Notes: generated by a model not told the origin, from the letters alone. A DNA stretch of 6,290 bases from an uncultured Collinsella sp. (GCA_905197585.1 CAJJZO010000109.1:1-6290); one strand, 5' to 3'; positions 1 to 5,746 are shown, counted from the first letter of the stretch. Made by a program: numbers and translations.

Positions 1-1
1 G

Positions 2-148
2 GAGAAATATGCCGACCGGGTAATGGCGGTTATGCCGATGTGGAGCATTATCCTTGTGGTTGCCGGGATTTTTGTCTTTGCCATTTTGGGCGGCCTGCTT
101 GGAAAAACGCTTCTGAAAAAACATTTTGCGAAAGCGGGCATCGCATAA
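2..148 (+). CDS. C-terminal end of a probable ECF transporter S component (MptD/Trep_Strep-like), partial
   Basis: The last 48 codons of a gene entering from the left edge, in a frame ending at TAA 146-148. The visible part has a soluble stretch, then one hydrophobic membrane segment (about residues 14-34 of the fragment, WSIILVVAGIFVFAILGG), then a basic tail, GKTLLKKHFAKAGIA. A final helix followed by a lysine-rich tail of this kind is what I recall for the MptD/Trep_Strep family of putative ECF substrate-binding subunits, which bind a small molecule in the membrane and hand it to the EcfT/EcfA module. The neighbour supports this: the stop overlaps the ecfT start by one base (TAATG), a typical sign of translational coupling and of subunits of one complex. 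The substrate cannot be inferred. The family call rests on a short tail plus context, so another membrane protein remains possible. Confidence 0.62.
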   Translation, partial: EKYADRVMAVMPMWSIILVVAGIFVFAILGGLLGKTLLKKHFAKAGIA

Positions 149-945
149 TGGAGGGGGTATCCTTTTCCGCCACAACGGACAAAAGGAAAGGAATCCGGCT
201 CGACCCGCGTACGAAGCTCATAGCGGGCTGCGCGTTCATCGTGGTGCTGCTGTGCGCGAAAACCGCGGCGGCCCTGGCGATATGCGCGGTGTTCACGGCG
301 CTTTGCTATGCGCTGGCGCAGATCCCGCCGAGCAAGGCGGCGCGGTCGTTGGCACCGCTTATGGCAATCGTGGTCATCGTGGCGGTGCTGAACCTGTTCG
401 TCACGCAAGGCGGCCAGGTGCTCGTCGACTGGGGCATTCTTCGCATCAGCGAGGCGGGCGTGCAAACCTGCCTGTTCATGGGCGCGCGCCTGACCATCAT
501 GATGCTGGGGATGAGCCTGATCACTCTGACCACCATGACGATCGACCTGACCGAGGCGTTCGAATGGGTGCTCAAGCCCTTCGCCCGCTTCGGCGTGCCC
601 GCCCACGAGCTCGGCATGATCATGGGCATCGCGCTGCGCTTTATGCCGCAGTTTGCCACCGAGATGAAGCAGACGGCGGACGCGCAAGCAAGCCGCGGTG
701 CACGCGTAACGGGCGGCCCGCTCGGCGGCGTGCGCATGCTCGGTAGTGTGGCGATTCCGCTGTTCACGGGCGTGTTCCGTCATGCCGAGACGCTTTCGGC
801 CGCCATGGATGCCCGTTGCTATCACGGTGAGCAGGGCCGCACGCGCCTGCATGCGCTTGCATTTCGCCGCGGGGATGCGCTGGCCGCGGTGGTGACGGCG
901 CTGCTGCTCATCTGCGTCATCGTCATCAATCTTCAACTTGTTTAG
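148..945 (+). CDS. ecfT: ECF transporter transmembrane coupling subunit EcfT
   Basis: A 265-residue integral membrane protein of the EcfT/CbiQ family, which links the substrate-binding S subunit to the ATPases of energy-coupling-factor importers. Visible features: an N-terminal LDPRTKL motif (residues 18-24), usual at the start of this family, followed by hydrophobic segments at about 24-58, 68-86 and 106-130, and a last one at about 243-262. The cytoplasmic coupling part contains ASRGA (181-185), the first Ala-Arg-Gly motif, and AMDARCYHG (219-227), the second. In the second the usual glycine after ARG's arginine is a cysteine. I chose ATG 148 because the longer reading from ATG 40 would run through the upstream gene with an unusual Cys-rich leader, whereas LDPRTKL then lies at the normal distance from the start. 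There is no strong Shine-Dalgarno, so translation is probably coupled to the overlapping upstream stop. No ATPase gene follows in the window. Confidence 0.9.
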   Translation: MEGVSFSATTDKRKGIRLDPRTKLIAGCAFIVVLLCAKTAAALAICAVFTALCYALAQIPPSKAARSLAPLMAIVVIVAVLNLFVTQGGQVLVDWGILRISEAGVQTCLFMGARLTIMMLGMSLITLTTMTIDLTEAFEWVLKPFARFGVPAHELGMIMGIALRFMPQFATEMKQTADAQASRGARVTGGPLGGVRMLGSVAIPLFTGVFRHAETLSAAMDARCYHGEQGRTRLHALAFRRGDALAAVVTALLLICVIVINLQLV

Positions 946-975
946 GCGCGATTCGAGCGCAGAAAAGGGGTCCCT

Positions 976-1422
976 ATGACCGACAACGACCGCACGGCGC
1001 AGCTCGAGCGCGCCTGTTCGTATCTTAGGCGTATTCCGGCGTGGTATCTCGCCACGATCGACGTGACGGACGGACATCAGCCGCGCGTGAGGCCGTTCTC
1101 GTTTGCCATGGTCGATGATGGCAAGCTGTGGTTTTGCACCTCGCGCGATAAGGATGTGTGGGCCGAGCTCAGCGCGAACCCCAAGTTTGAGGTTTCGGGT
1201 TGGAAACCGGGGGAGTGCTGGATTGTGCTGACCGGCGAGGCCGCGCTCGAGGACGACGCGGTCGTGAGCGACCGGGTGCGCCAGGCGGGCTTTAAGCATA
1301 TGGTGGGCATTGGCGAGCAACACGAGAGTGCCAACGACGGTCGCCTTGCGTTTTTCTCGGTGCGCAATATCGCCGCCCGCTTCTGTGATATCGACGGCAG
1401 CGAGGAGCGCCTGGAGCTCTAG
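976..1422 (+). CDS. Pyridoxamine 5'-phosphate oxidase-like (FMN-binding split barrel) protein, copy 1
   Basis: A 148-residue soluble protein with no signal peptide or membrane segment. It has the look of the small PNPOx-like flavin split-barrel family: IPAWYLATI (20-28), the QPRVRPFSF core strand motif (35-43), DGKLWFCTSRDKDVWAEL (48-65), then a GW/W-I-V-L-TGEA strand (75-89) and a closing FFSVRNIAARFCDIDG segment. Members bind FMN or related cofactors and are often flavin reductases or uncharacterised; the true PdxH substrate-binding set is not evident in a protein this short, so I do not call it a vitamin B6 enzyme. The start ATG 976 follows a purine-rich AAAAGGGG (962-969) at a good distance. 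It lies 30 bp after ecfT and so probably shares its transcript. It is a close paralogue of the next gene. The specific substrate is unknown. Confidence 0.85.
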   Translation: MTDNDRTAQLERACSYLRRIPAWYLATIDVTDGHQPRVRPFSFAMVDDGKLWFCTSRDKDVWAELSANPKFEVSGWKPGECWIVLTGEAALEDDAVVSDRVRQAGFKHMVGIGEQHESANDGRLAFFSVRNIAARFCDIDGSEERLEL

Positions 1423-1456
1423 CTCACACAAACCAGGCTCTCAAACTGGCTAGTAC

Positions 1457-1462
1457 AGGAGG
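1457..1462 (+). promoter_or_regulatory. Strong Shine-Dalgarno deciding a GTG start
   Basis: A perfect AGGAGG at 1457-1462 sits four bases before GTG 1467. It supports the GTG as the start codon of the second PNPOx-like gene. From that start the protein aligns with its upstream paralogue from almost the first residues. Confidence 0.8.
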
Positions 1463-1466
1463 AAAC

Positions 1467-1877
1467 GTGGACGGATTGAATACGGTTTTGGAGTATCTGA
1501 CGTCGGTGCCGGCGTGGTACTTGGCGACGAGCGTGGACGGGCAGCCACATGTACGTCCGTTCTCGTTTGCACAGATTCAGGACGGTAAGCTGTGGTTTGT
1601 GACGGCGCGCACCAAAGACGTGTGGCAAGAGCTGCTGCAAAATCAGCGCTTTGAGGCCACGAGTTGGTGGCCGGGCCATGGCTGGCTCATCTTGCGCGGG
1701 CATGCGGGTCTGGATGACCAGGCCGCTCCCGATATGCGCGAGGCTGGATGGAAACATCTTGAGCGCTTGAGCGAGCACTATGAGGGGCCTAACGACCCCA
1801 CGCTCGTCTTCTTTAGCGTGGAGGAACCCGAGGCCTTTATCTACAATCACGACGAATGGGTGCCGGTCGAGCTCTAA
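1467..1877 (+). CDS. Pyridoxamine 5'-phosphate oxidase-like (FMN-binding split barrel) protein, copy 2
   Basis: A 136-residue soluble protein starting at GTG, paralogous to the preceding gene. Corresponding blocks are VPAWYLATS (14-22) with IPAWYLATI, GQPHVRPFSFAQIQDGKLWF (25-44) with the same block in copy 1, TKDVWQEL (49-56) with DKDVWAEL, and FFSVEEPEAFIYN near the end. Copy 2 lacks the short N-terminal extension of copy 1 and has a small deletion after LATS. Both keep the RPFSF...DGKLWF core, so both probably bind a flavin-type cofactor, but the loop and C-terminal residues differ, which suggests different substrates. The gene starts 44 bp after copy 1 and is the last of its unit, because a strong stem-loop follows about 45 bp downstream. 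It could act as an FMN-dependent reductase; the function is not determinable from sequence alone. Confidence 0.84.
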   Translation: MDGLNTVLEYLTSVPAWYLATSVDGQPHVRPFSFAQIQDGKLWFVTARTKDVWQELLQNQRFEATSWWPGHGWLILRGHAGLDDQAAPDMREAGWKHLERLSEHYEGPNDPTLVFFSVEEPEAFIYNHDEWVPVEL

Positions 1878-1920
1878 ACGAGTCTCTCAGCAAGCTTCGA
1901 CAATTCAAATTCTCGCATAT

Positions 1921-1977
1921 AGCGGGCCCCACATTGCAACGTCACCGTAAGGTGCACTGGGTAATATGGGGCCCGCT
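1921..1977 (+). terminator. Long stem-loop, probable transcription terminator
   Basis: AGCGGGCCCCA at 1921-1931 is an exact reverse complement of TGGGGCCCGCT at 1967-1977, giving an 11-bp GC-rich stem. The 35-base interior carries a second small hairpin, GTCACC-GTAA-GGTG(C)AC at 1941-1957, with a GNRA-type GTAA loop and one bulged C. The element lies 43 bp after the last gene of the left unit and before the arginine operator, where a terminator is expected. The following sequence (CCATTTGTCAATT) is only mildly T-rich, so intrinsic termination may be inefficient or may need a factor. The arms are symmetric, so it could act on either strand. A structured RNA with another role is not excluded. 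Confidence 0.62.
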
Positions 1978-2019
1978 CCATTTGTCAATTCCTTCAAGCG
2001 AATGTGTCGGGAATGTTTC

Positions 2020-2058
2020 AATGCATGAATATGCAAGCCATTTACGTATTCATGCATC
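2020..2058 (+). promoter_or_regulatory. ArgR operator: two ARG boxes in 18-3-18 arrangement
   Basis: Box 1 core is TGCATGAATATGCA (2022-2035). Box 2, read on the minus strand, is TGCATGAATACGTA (2043-2056). They agree at 12 of 14 positions, including an unbroken TGCATGAATA. Their centres are 21 bp apart, so taken as 18-bp boxes (2020-2037 and 2041-2058) they leave a 3-bp spacer. That is the known layout for binding of the hexameric arginine repressor ArgR/AhrC, and the TGAAT core fits the family consensus. The site lies 85 bp before argC and overlaps or abuts the likely promoter, so arginine-bound ArgR should repress argCJBD. The ArgR gene itself is not in the window. Confidence 0.85.
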
Positions 2059-2064
2059 TTTTGG

Positions 2065-2073
2065 TGCTAAAGT
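2065..2073 (+). promoter_or_regulatory. Tentative extended -10 element of the argC promoter
   Basis: TGCTAAAGT gives a TG-N-TAAAGT extended -10 pattern about 70 bp before argC and just downstream of the ARG boxes. No good -35 lies at 17-18 bp; the region there is the second ARG box. If correct, transcription starts near 2080 and the operator covers about -60 to -22, which suits repression. An alternative -35-like TTGTCA at 1982-1987 has no convincing -10 partner. Treat this as a guess. Confidence 0.3.
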
Positions 2074-2125
2074 TTCAACCCACTTCATAACGACCGCTGC
2101 GAAATGCGCATCGGTGCATAAATCG

Positions 2126-2140
2126 CAGACAAGGAGTCTG
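2126..2140 (+). promoter_or_regulatory. argC ribosome-binding site held in a small hairpin loop
   Basis: AAGGAG at 2131-2136 is the Shine-Dalgarno for ATG 2143, with six bases between. It is flanked by CAGAC (2126-2130) and GTCTG (2136-2140), which are exact reverse complements and would form a 5-bp stem with AAGGA as the loop. The sequence shows the symmetry; an effect on translation is inference. Confidence 0.55.
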
Positions 2141-2142
2141 AT

Positions 2143-3213
2143 ATGTCTTTGAAGGTTGGAATCGTCGGCGCGGCTGGATATGCCGGAGCCGAGCTCATTC
2201 GCCTCGTGCTCGGTCATCCCGAGTTTGAACTTGTCGCCATTACGTCCAACGCCGATGCCGGCCAGCCGTTGTCTGCGGTGTACCCGAGCTTCACCGGCGT
2301 AAGCGATCTTGTCTTCACGACGCATGATGCCCCCGAGCTCAAGAACTGCGACGCGGTATTTTTGGCCGTGCCGCACACCGCCGCCATGGCGCAGGTGCCC
2401 GCCCTGCTTGCCGCAGACGTTTCCTGCTTTGATCTTTCGGCCGATTACCGCCTGAGCGATCCGGCCGTGTTTGAGGCATGGTATGCCGCCGAGCACACGA
2501 GCCCCGAGCTACTCAAGACACGTGCCTTCGGCCTGCCCGAGCTGTTCTGCCAGGACTTGGAGACCGCTGCTTCCAGCCATGCTGCTGGCAGGCCCGTGTT
2601 GGTCGCCTGCGCCGGCTGCTATCCCACCGCAACGAGCCTTGCTGCCGCTCCTGCCGTGCGTGCGGGCTGGGTGGCCGAGAACGGTCCCGTGATTGTCGAT
2701 GCCATTAGCGGCGTGACGGGCGCCGGTAAGTCCTGCAACGCCCGCACCCATTTTTGCAGCGCGGACGAGAACCTGGAGGCCTACGGCGTGGGTAAGCATC
2801 GTCACACGCCCGAAATCGAGCAAATCCTTGGTCTAACAGATCGCGTCGTCTTTACCCCGCACCTGGCACCGCTCAAGCGCGGCCTGCTCTCCACGGTGAC
2901 GCTGCCGCTCACGCCGCAGGCCATCGACTCCCTGGCTCTCGAGGATGTCGTCGACTATTACAAGCAGTTCTACGCTGGACGCACCTTTGTGCGCGTGCTC
3001 GATGCCGGCCAGCAGCCCAAGACGGCTTCGGTCGTCGGCACCAACGCCGCCCAGATTGGCCTTGCGTTCAACAAGCGCGCGGGCGTGCTGGTGGCGACGG
3101 GCGCCATCGACAATCTGTGCAAGGGCGCTGCGGGCCAAGCGGTCCAGTGCGCCAATATCGTCTTTGGCTTTGACGAGCGACGAGGCTTGCCCACAGTGAC
3201 GTGCCCGGTGTAG
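2143..3213 (+). CDS. argC: N-acetyl-gamma-glutamyl-phosphate reductase
   Basis: A 356-residue cytoplasmic NADPH-dependent enzyme that reduces N-acetylglutamyl-5-phosphate to N-acetylglutamate-5-semialdehyde, the third step of arginine synthesis. The N-terminal Rossmann nucleotide-binding loop is GIVGAAGYAGAEL (6-18). The catalytic cysteine is C159 in AGCYPTAT, and the substrate-binding/catalytic histidine region is GKHRHTPEIEQ (217-227), followed by FTPHLAPLKRGLLSTV (237-252), typical of the family. The C-terminal VVGTNAAQIGL and NLCKGAAGQAVQ blocks (298-307, 324-334) are also usual. Length is normal for the family. One oddity: the residues before GCYPT are C-A, where many members have N-P. 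The start is fixed by AAGGAG six bases upstream and by the Rossmann loop position. It is first in the argCJBD cluster and directly downstream of ARG boxes. Confidence 0.97.
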   Translation: MSLKVGIVGAAGYAGAELIRLVLGHPEFELVAITSNADAGQPLSAVYPSFTGVSDLVFTTHDAPELKNCDAVFLAVPHTAAMAQVPALLAADVSCFDLSADYRLSDPAVFEAWYAAEHTSPELLKTRAFGLPELFCQDLETAASSHAAGRPVLVACAGCYPTATSLAAAPAVRAGWVAENGPVIVDAISGVTGAGKSCNARTHFCSADENLEAYGVGKHRHTPEIEQILGLTDRVVFTPHLAPLKRGLLSTVTLPLTPQAIDSLALEDVVDYYKQFYAGRTFVRVLDAGQQPKTASVVGTNAAQIGLAFNKRAGVLVATGAIDNLCKGAAGQAVQCANIVFGFDERRGLPTVTCPV

Positions 3214-3346
3214 CACATTCGATTGGTAACGATTTGGTAGTCGGGCATCGAGTGGGGCGCCACTCTTAAGCTGGTCTCATGATCACGACTGGCATGGCGC
3301 ACCAACCGATGTCCGTTTTTGTTTGACATAAGGAGTCATAAAGACG
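3214..3346 (+). other. argC-argJ intergenic gap with a small hairpin
   Basis: A 133-bp gap between operon genes. GAGTGG (3250-3255) and CCACTC (3260-3265) form an exact 6-bp stem with a GGCG loop. No T-run follows, so it is not a clear terminator. It may be an mRNA stability or processing element, or a partial attenuator. Nearer argC there are two imperfect direct repeats, CGATTGGTA (3220-3228) and CGATTTGGTA (3230-3239). Near argJ, AAGGAG (3330-3335) lies 11 bases before ATG 3347, slightly long spacing, and is flanked by TGAC and GTCA, which could put it in a weak 4-bp stem-loop. No ARG box was recognised here. Confidence 0.45.
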
Positions 3347-4615
3347 ATGAATACCGAGCTGTTTGATATCAAGATTCGCGCCGTCGAGGGTGGCGTTACG
3401 GCTGCGGCTGGTTTTAAAGCTGCGGGCATCCACGCTGGGTTCCGCAAGAACCCCGAGCGTCTGGATTACGCGCTCGTCGTGCCCGATAAACCCTGTCCCG
3501 GTGCCGGCGTGTTTACCACCAATCGCTTTTGCGCGGCGCCCGTGCAAGTGAGCCGTGCCAACCTGGGCGGTGCCGACAAGGGTTACGGTATCATCGCCGG
3601 CGTTTCGGTCAACTCTGGCAATGCCAACGCCGCCACGGGTGAGACCGGCCTTGCATGCGCGCGCGAGACGTGCAGCATCGCATCGCAGGTCATCGGCTGC
3701 GAGCCCCGGCAGATTCTGGTTGCCTCCACGGGCGTGATTGGCCAGATTCTGCCGATCGACACGTTTGAGACCGCCATTCCTGCTGCCTACGAGGCGCTCT
3801 CCGCCCACGGTGGCGCCGATGCCGCTCGCGCCATCATGACGACTGACACGCACTCCAAGGAGTACGCCGTGTCCTATGTCAGCGAGGCTGCGGGTCATGC
3901 GGGCAATGTCTATACGGTAGGCGGAATGTGCAAGGGCTCGGGCATGATCATGCCCAATATGGCCACCATGATCGCGGTCATTACTACCGATGCCCCCGTC
4001 GAGCCTGCGGCACTTCATGCCCTGCTGCTCTCGACCGTCAAGCAGACCTTTAACAAGGTAACGGTCGATTCCGACACCTCGACCAACGACACCTGCATCA
4101 TGCTTGCCTCCGGCGCCGCTGCCGCAGATGCCGAGCCTATCGTCGAGGGCTCCGATGCCTTCGACGAGTTGGCATTTGCCGTGCACGAGGTGTGCGAGAG
4201 CCTGGCGCGCAATATCGCCGCCGATGGCGAGGGCGCATCCAAGCTTGTTACGGTCAACGTTACCGGCGCCGTGAACGACGAGGAAGCCGATATCGCCGCC
4301 CGTGCCGTTGCCAACTCGCCGCTCGTTAAGACCTGCATCGCCGGCCACGACTGCAACTGGGGCCGTGTTGCTATGGCGCTTGGCAAGTGCGGCGTGAAGT
4401 TTAATCAGGAAGACGTTTCCATCGACATGATGGGCATGCCTGTCTGTCGCGACGGTCTGACTGTTCCCTTTGACGAGGACGAGGCTCTACGACGTTTCGA
4501 GGCGCCCGAGATCGTGATCTCGGCCGACCTGGGCGCAGGCGACGCGGCAACGACCGTGTGGACCTGCGACCTCACGCATGAGTACATCTCCATCAACGGC
4601 GACTACCGTTCCTAG
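3347..4615 (+). CDS. argJ: Bifunctional glutamate N-acetyltransferase / ornithine acetyltransferase
   Basis: A 422-residue enzyme that moves the acetyl group from N-acetylornithine to glutamate, releasing ornithine and regenerating N-acetylglutamate. In many bacteria it also makes N-acetylglutamate from acetyl-CoA. Landmarks: FTTNRFCAAPV (56-66), VNSGNANAATG (88-98), the STG oxyanion-type motif (127-129) and CKGSGMI (195-201). MPNMATMIA (202-210) contains the self-cleavage site between A206 and T207; T207 becomes the N-terminal nucleophile of the beta chain. Later come DSDTSTNDT (241-249), DGEGASKL (293-300), GHDCNWGR (333-340) and the C-terminal YISINGDYRS. All expected blocks are present and the length fits the family. 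GHDCNWGR has Cys where Pro is common. Whether the acetyl-CoA activity is present cannot be settled here; no argA is visible in the window. It lies between argC and argB, as in many argCJBD clusters. Confidence 0.97.
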   Translation: MNTELFDIKIRAVEGGVTAAAGFKAAGIHAGFRKNPERLDYALVVPDKPCPGAGVFTTNRFCAAPVQVSRANLGGADKGYGIIAGVSVNSGNANAATGETGLACARETCSIASQVIGCEPRQILVASTGVIGQILPIDTFETAIPAAYEALSAHGGADAARAIMTTDTHSKEYAVSYVSEAAGHAGNVYTVGGMCKGSGMIMPNMATMIAVITTDAPVEPAALHALLLSTVKQTFNKVTVDSDTSTNDTCIMLASGAAAADAEPIVEGSDAFDELAFAVHEVCESLARNIAADGEGASKLVTVNVTGAVNDEEADIAARAVANSPLVKTCIAGHDCNWGRVAMALGKCGVKFNQEDVSIDMMGMPVCRDGLTVPFDEDEALRRFEAPEIVISADLGAGDAATTVWTCDLTHEYISINGDYRS

Positions 4616-4696
4616 ATTCCAGGCACGCTGCGCATCTTGCCGCGATTGCGGACAGCGGAGCACGGCGCGATAACGATACGAAAGACGAGGCAGATT
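4616..4696 (+). other. argJ-argB intergenic gap with weak secondary structure
   Basis: An 81-bp gap. CGCTG (4626-4630) can pair with CAGCG (4653-4657), and inside it CCGC (4640-4643) with GCGG (4648-4651), giving an asymmetric two-part hairpin. There is no T-run, so I do not call it a terminator. The argB ribosome-binding site is a modest GAGG at 4687-4690. Upstream TTG codons are in frame with argB but lack support as starts. Confidence 0.35.
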
Positions 4697-5677
4697 ATGA
4701 AATTCGCACGCGATTGTCGTTCGAGCGAATCCAACGAAGCAACTGCGCAGCTGCTGTTCGAAGCGCTGCCGTGGATTAAGAATCTGACCGGCAAGACGGT
4801 TGTTATCAAATATGGCGGAGCCGCCATGGTTGATGAGCAGCTGCGCCGCGACGTGATGAGCGACATCGTTTTGCTCAAGATCATCGGTATGCGCCCCGTC
4901 ATCGTGCACGGCGGCGGCAAGGCTATCAACGAGGCGCTCAGCCACTATGACATCCCCGTCGAGTTTAAGAACGGCCAGCGCGTGACCACGCCGGCGACTA
5001 TGGATATCGTGCGCGAGGTGCTGGGCGGCAAGGTCAACCAGGAGTTGGTTGCTGCCATCAACCACCACGGTAACCTGGCCGTGGGCGTGTCGGGCAGCGA
5101 TGCCGGCACGCTCATCGCCGAGCCGCTCGACCCCGAGCTCGGTCGTGTGGGCAAAGTGACGCACGTCAACACCGACTATATCGAGCGCTTACTCGATAAC
5201 GAGTACATCCCCGTCATCGCTACCGTCGCGGCGGGGGAGGACGGCGGTTTCTTCAACATCAACGCCGACACCGCCGCCGGTGCCGTTGCCGCGGCGCTCC
5301 ACGCGCATAAGGCGATCTTTTTGACCGATGTCGATGGCCTGTACAAGGACTTTAGCGACAAGGACTCGCTTATCTCCAACCTAACGCTCGACGAGGTTAA
5401 CGAAATGCTCTACGGCGGCGAGGTCGATAAGGGCATGATTCCCAAGCTGCGTGCGGCCGTCGATGCGCTTACCGGCGGCGTATTTCGTGCCCACATCATT
5501 AACGGTACCACGCCGCACTCGCTGCTGCTGGAGCTGCTGACCGATGCCGGCGTCGGCACCGTGATCCATTCCACCGAGACGGCTTACGAGTTCGATACGC
5601 ATCCGCATCCGCTTTCGACGTTTGCTGCGCGTCTGACCGAGAACCTTGACGAGGTCGAGAAGCTTCAGACGGTCTAG
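4697..5677 (+). CDS. argB: Acetylglutamate kinase, probably arginine-inhibited type
   Basis: A 326-residue amino-acid kinase that phosphorylates N-acetylglutamate with ATP, usually the control step of the cyclic arginine pathway. Motifs: VVIKYGGAAM (35-44) with K38, IVHGGGKAI (69-77) for phosphate/substrate binding, KNGQRVT (91-97), GSDAGTLIAEPLD (133-145), FNINADTAAGAVAAAL (186-201), LTDVDGLYKD (209-218) and KGMIPKL (245-251) with the late conserved lysine K250. An N-terminal helix (about 15-30, AQLLFEALPWIKNL) precedes the first strand, and a LLLELLTDAGVGTVI signature (276-290) is present. In studied enzymes both go with hexamers inhibited by arginine. About 35 residues follow GTVI, ending in an acidic ENLDEVEKLQTV, longer than usual. 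ATG 4697 is chosen because GAGG precedes it by six bases and the N-terminal helix falls at normal spacing; upstream in-frame TTG starts are unlikely. Confidence 0.96.
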   Translation: MKFARDCRSSESNEATAQLLFEALPWIKNLTGKTVVIKYGGAAMVDEQLRRDVMSDIVLLKIIGMRPVIVHGGGKAINEALSHYDIPVEFKNGQRVTTPATMDIVREVLGGKVNQELVAAINHHGNLAVGVSGSDAGTLIAEPLDPELGRVGKVTHVNTDYIERLLDNEYIPVIATVAAGEDGGFFNINADTAAGAVAAALHAHKAIFLTDVDGLYKDFSDKDSLISNLTLDEVNEMLYGGEVDKGMIPKLRAAVDALTGGVFRAHIINGTTPHSLLLELLTDAGVGTVIHSTETAYEFDTHPHPLSTFAARLTENLDEVEKLQTV

Positions 5678-5746
5678 CTGACCCGCAGCCGCCCCATTCC
5701 TGCACCCATAGCCCCGCGCCGTCTGGCGCCCAACGAAAGGCATCCC
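5678..5746 (+). other. argB-argD intergenic gap, C-rich, with a hairpin just before the RBS
   Basis: A 69-bp gap unusually rich in C on the + strand. GCGCC (5716-5720) and GGCGC (5725-5729) form a perfect 5-bp stem with a GTCT loop. The argD Shine-Dalgarno AAAGG (5736-5740) follows seven bases later, with six bases to ATG 5747. No T-run follows the hairpin, so termination is unlikely. It could tune argD translation or mRNA decay. Confidence 0.4.

Noticed and set aside
40..147. Longer N-terminus for EcfT starting at ATG 40
   Set aside because: It would fully overlap the upstream gene's coding end in another frame and add a Cys/His-rich leader with no family resemblance. The TAATG overlap at 146-150 is a more natural start.
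1432..1450. CCAG...CTGG inverted repeat between the two PNPOx-like genes
   Set aside because: Only four base pairs with a nine-base loop; too weak to call a terminator or operator.
1951..1977. Possible T-box leader before the arg operon
   Set aside because: The conserved T-box sequence with its antiterminator fold is not present, and the stem lies upstream of the ARG operator and likely promoter, outside the argC transcript.
1856..2152. 98-codon plus-strand frame between the PNPOx-like gene and argC
   Set aside because: It runs through the terminator stem and the ARG boxes, has no ribosome-binding site, and overlaps genes at both ends.
3323..3328. TTGACA resembling a perfect -35 box just before argJ
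   Set aside because: A -10 at 17 bp would fall on the argJ start codon and shows no TATAAT-like sequence, so chance is more likely.
3266..4348. Long minus-strand open frame (360 codons) opposite argJ
   Set aside because: It is a by-product of the GC-rich codon pattern of argJ on the other strand. The translation is low-complexity Gly/Arg/His-rich and matches nothing I recognise.
4637..4696. Upstream TTG start extending ArgB by 20 residues
   Set aside because: No ribosome-binding site in front of it, and the added residues are unlike known ArgB N-termini; ATG 4697 has GAGG at good spacing.
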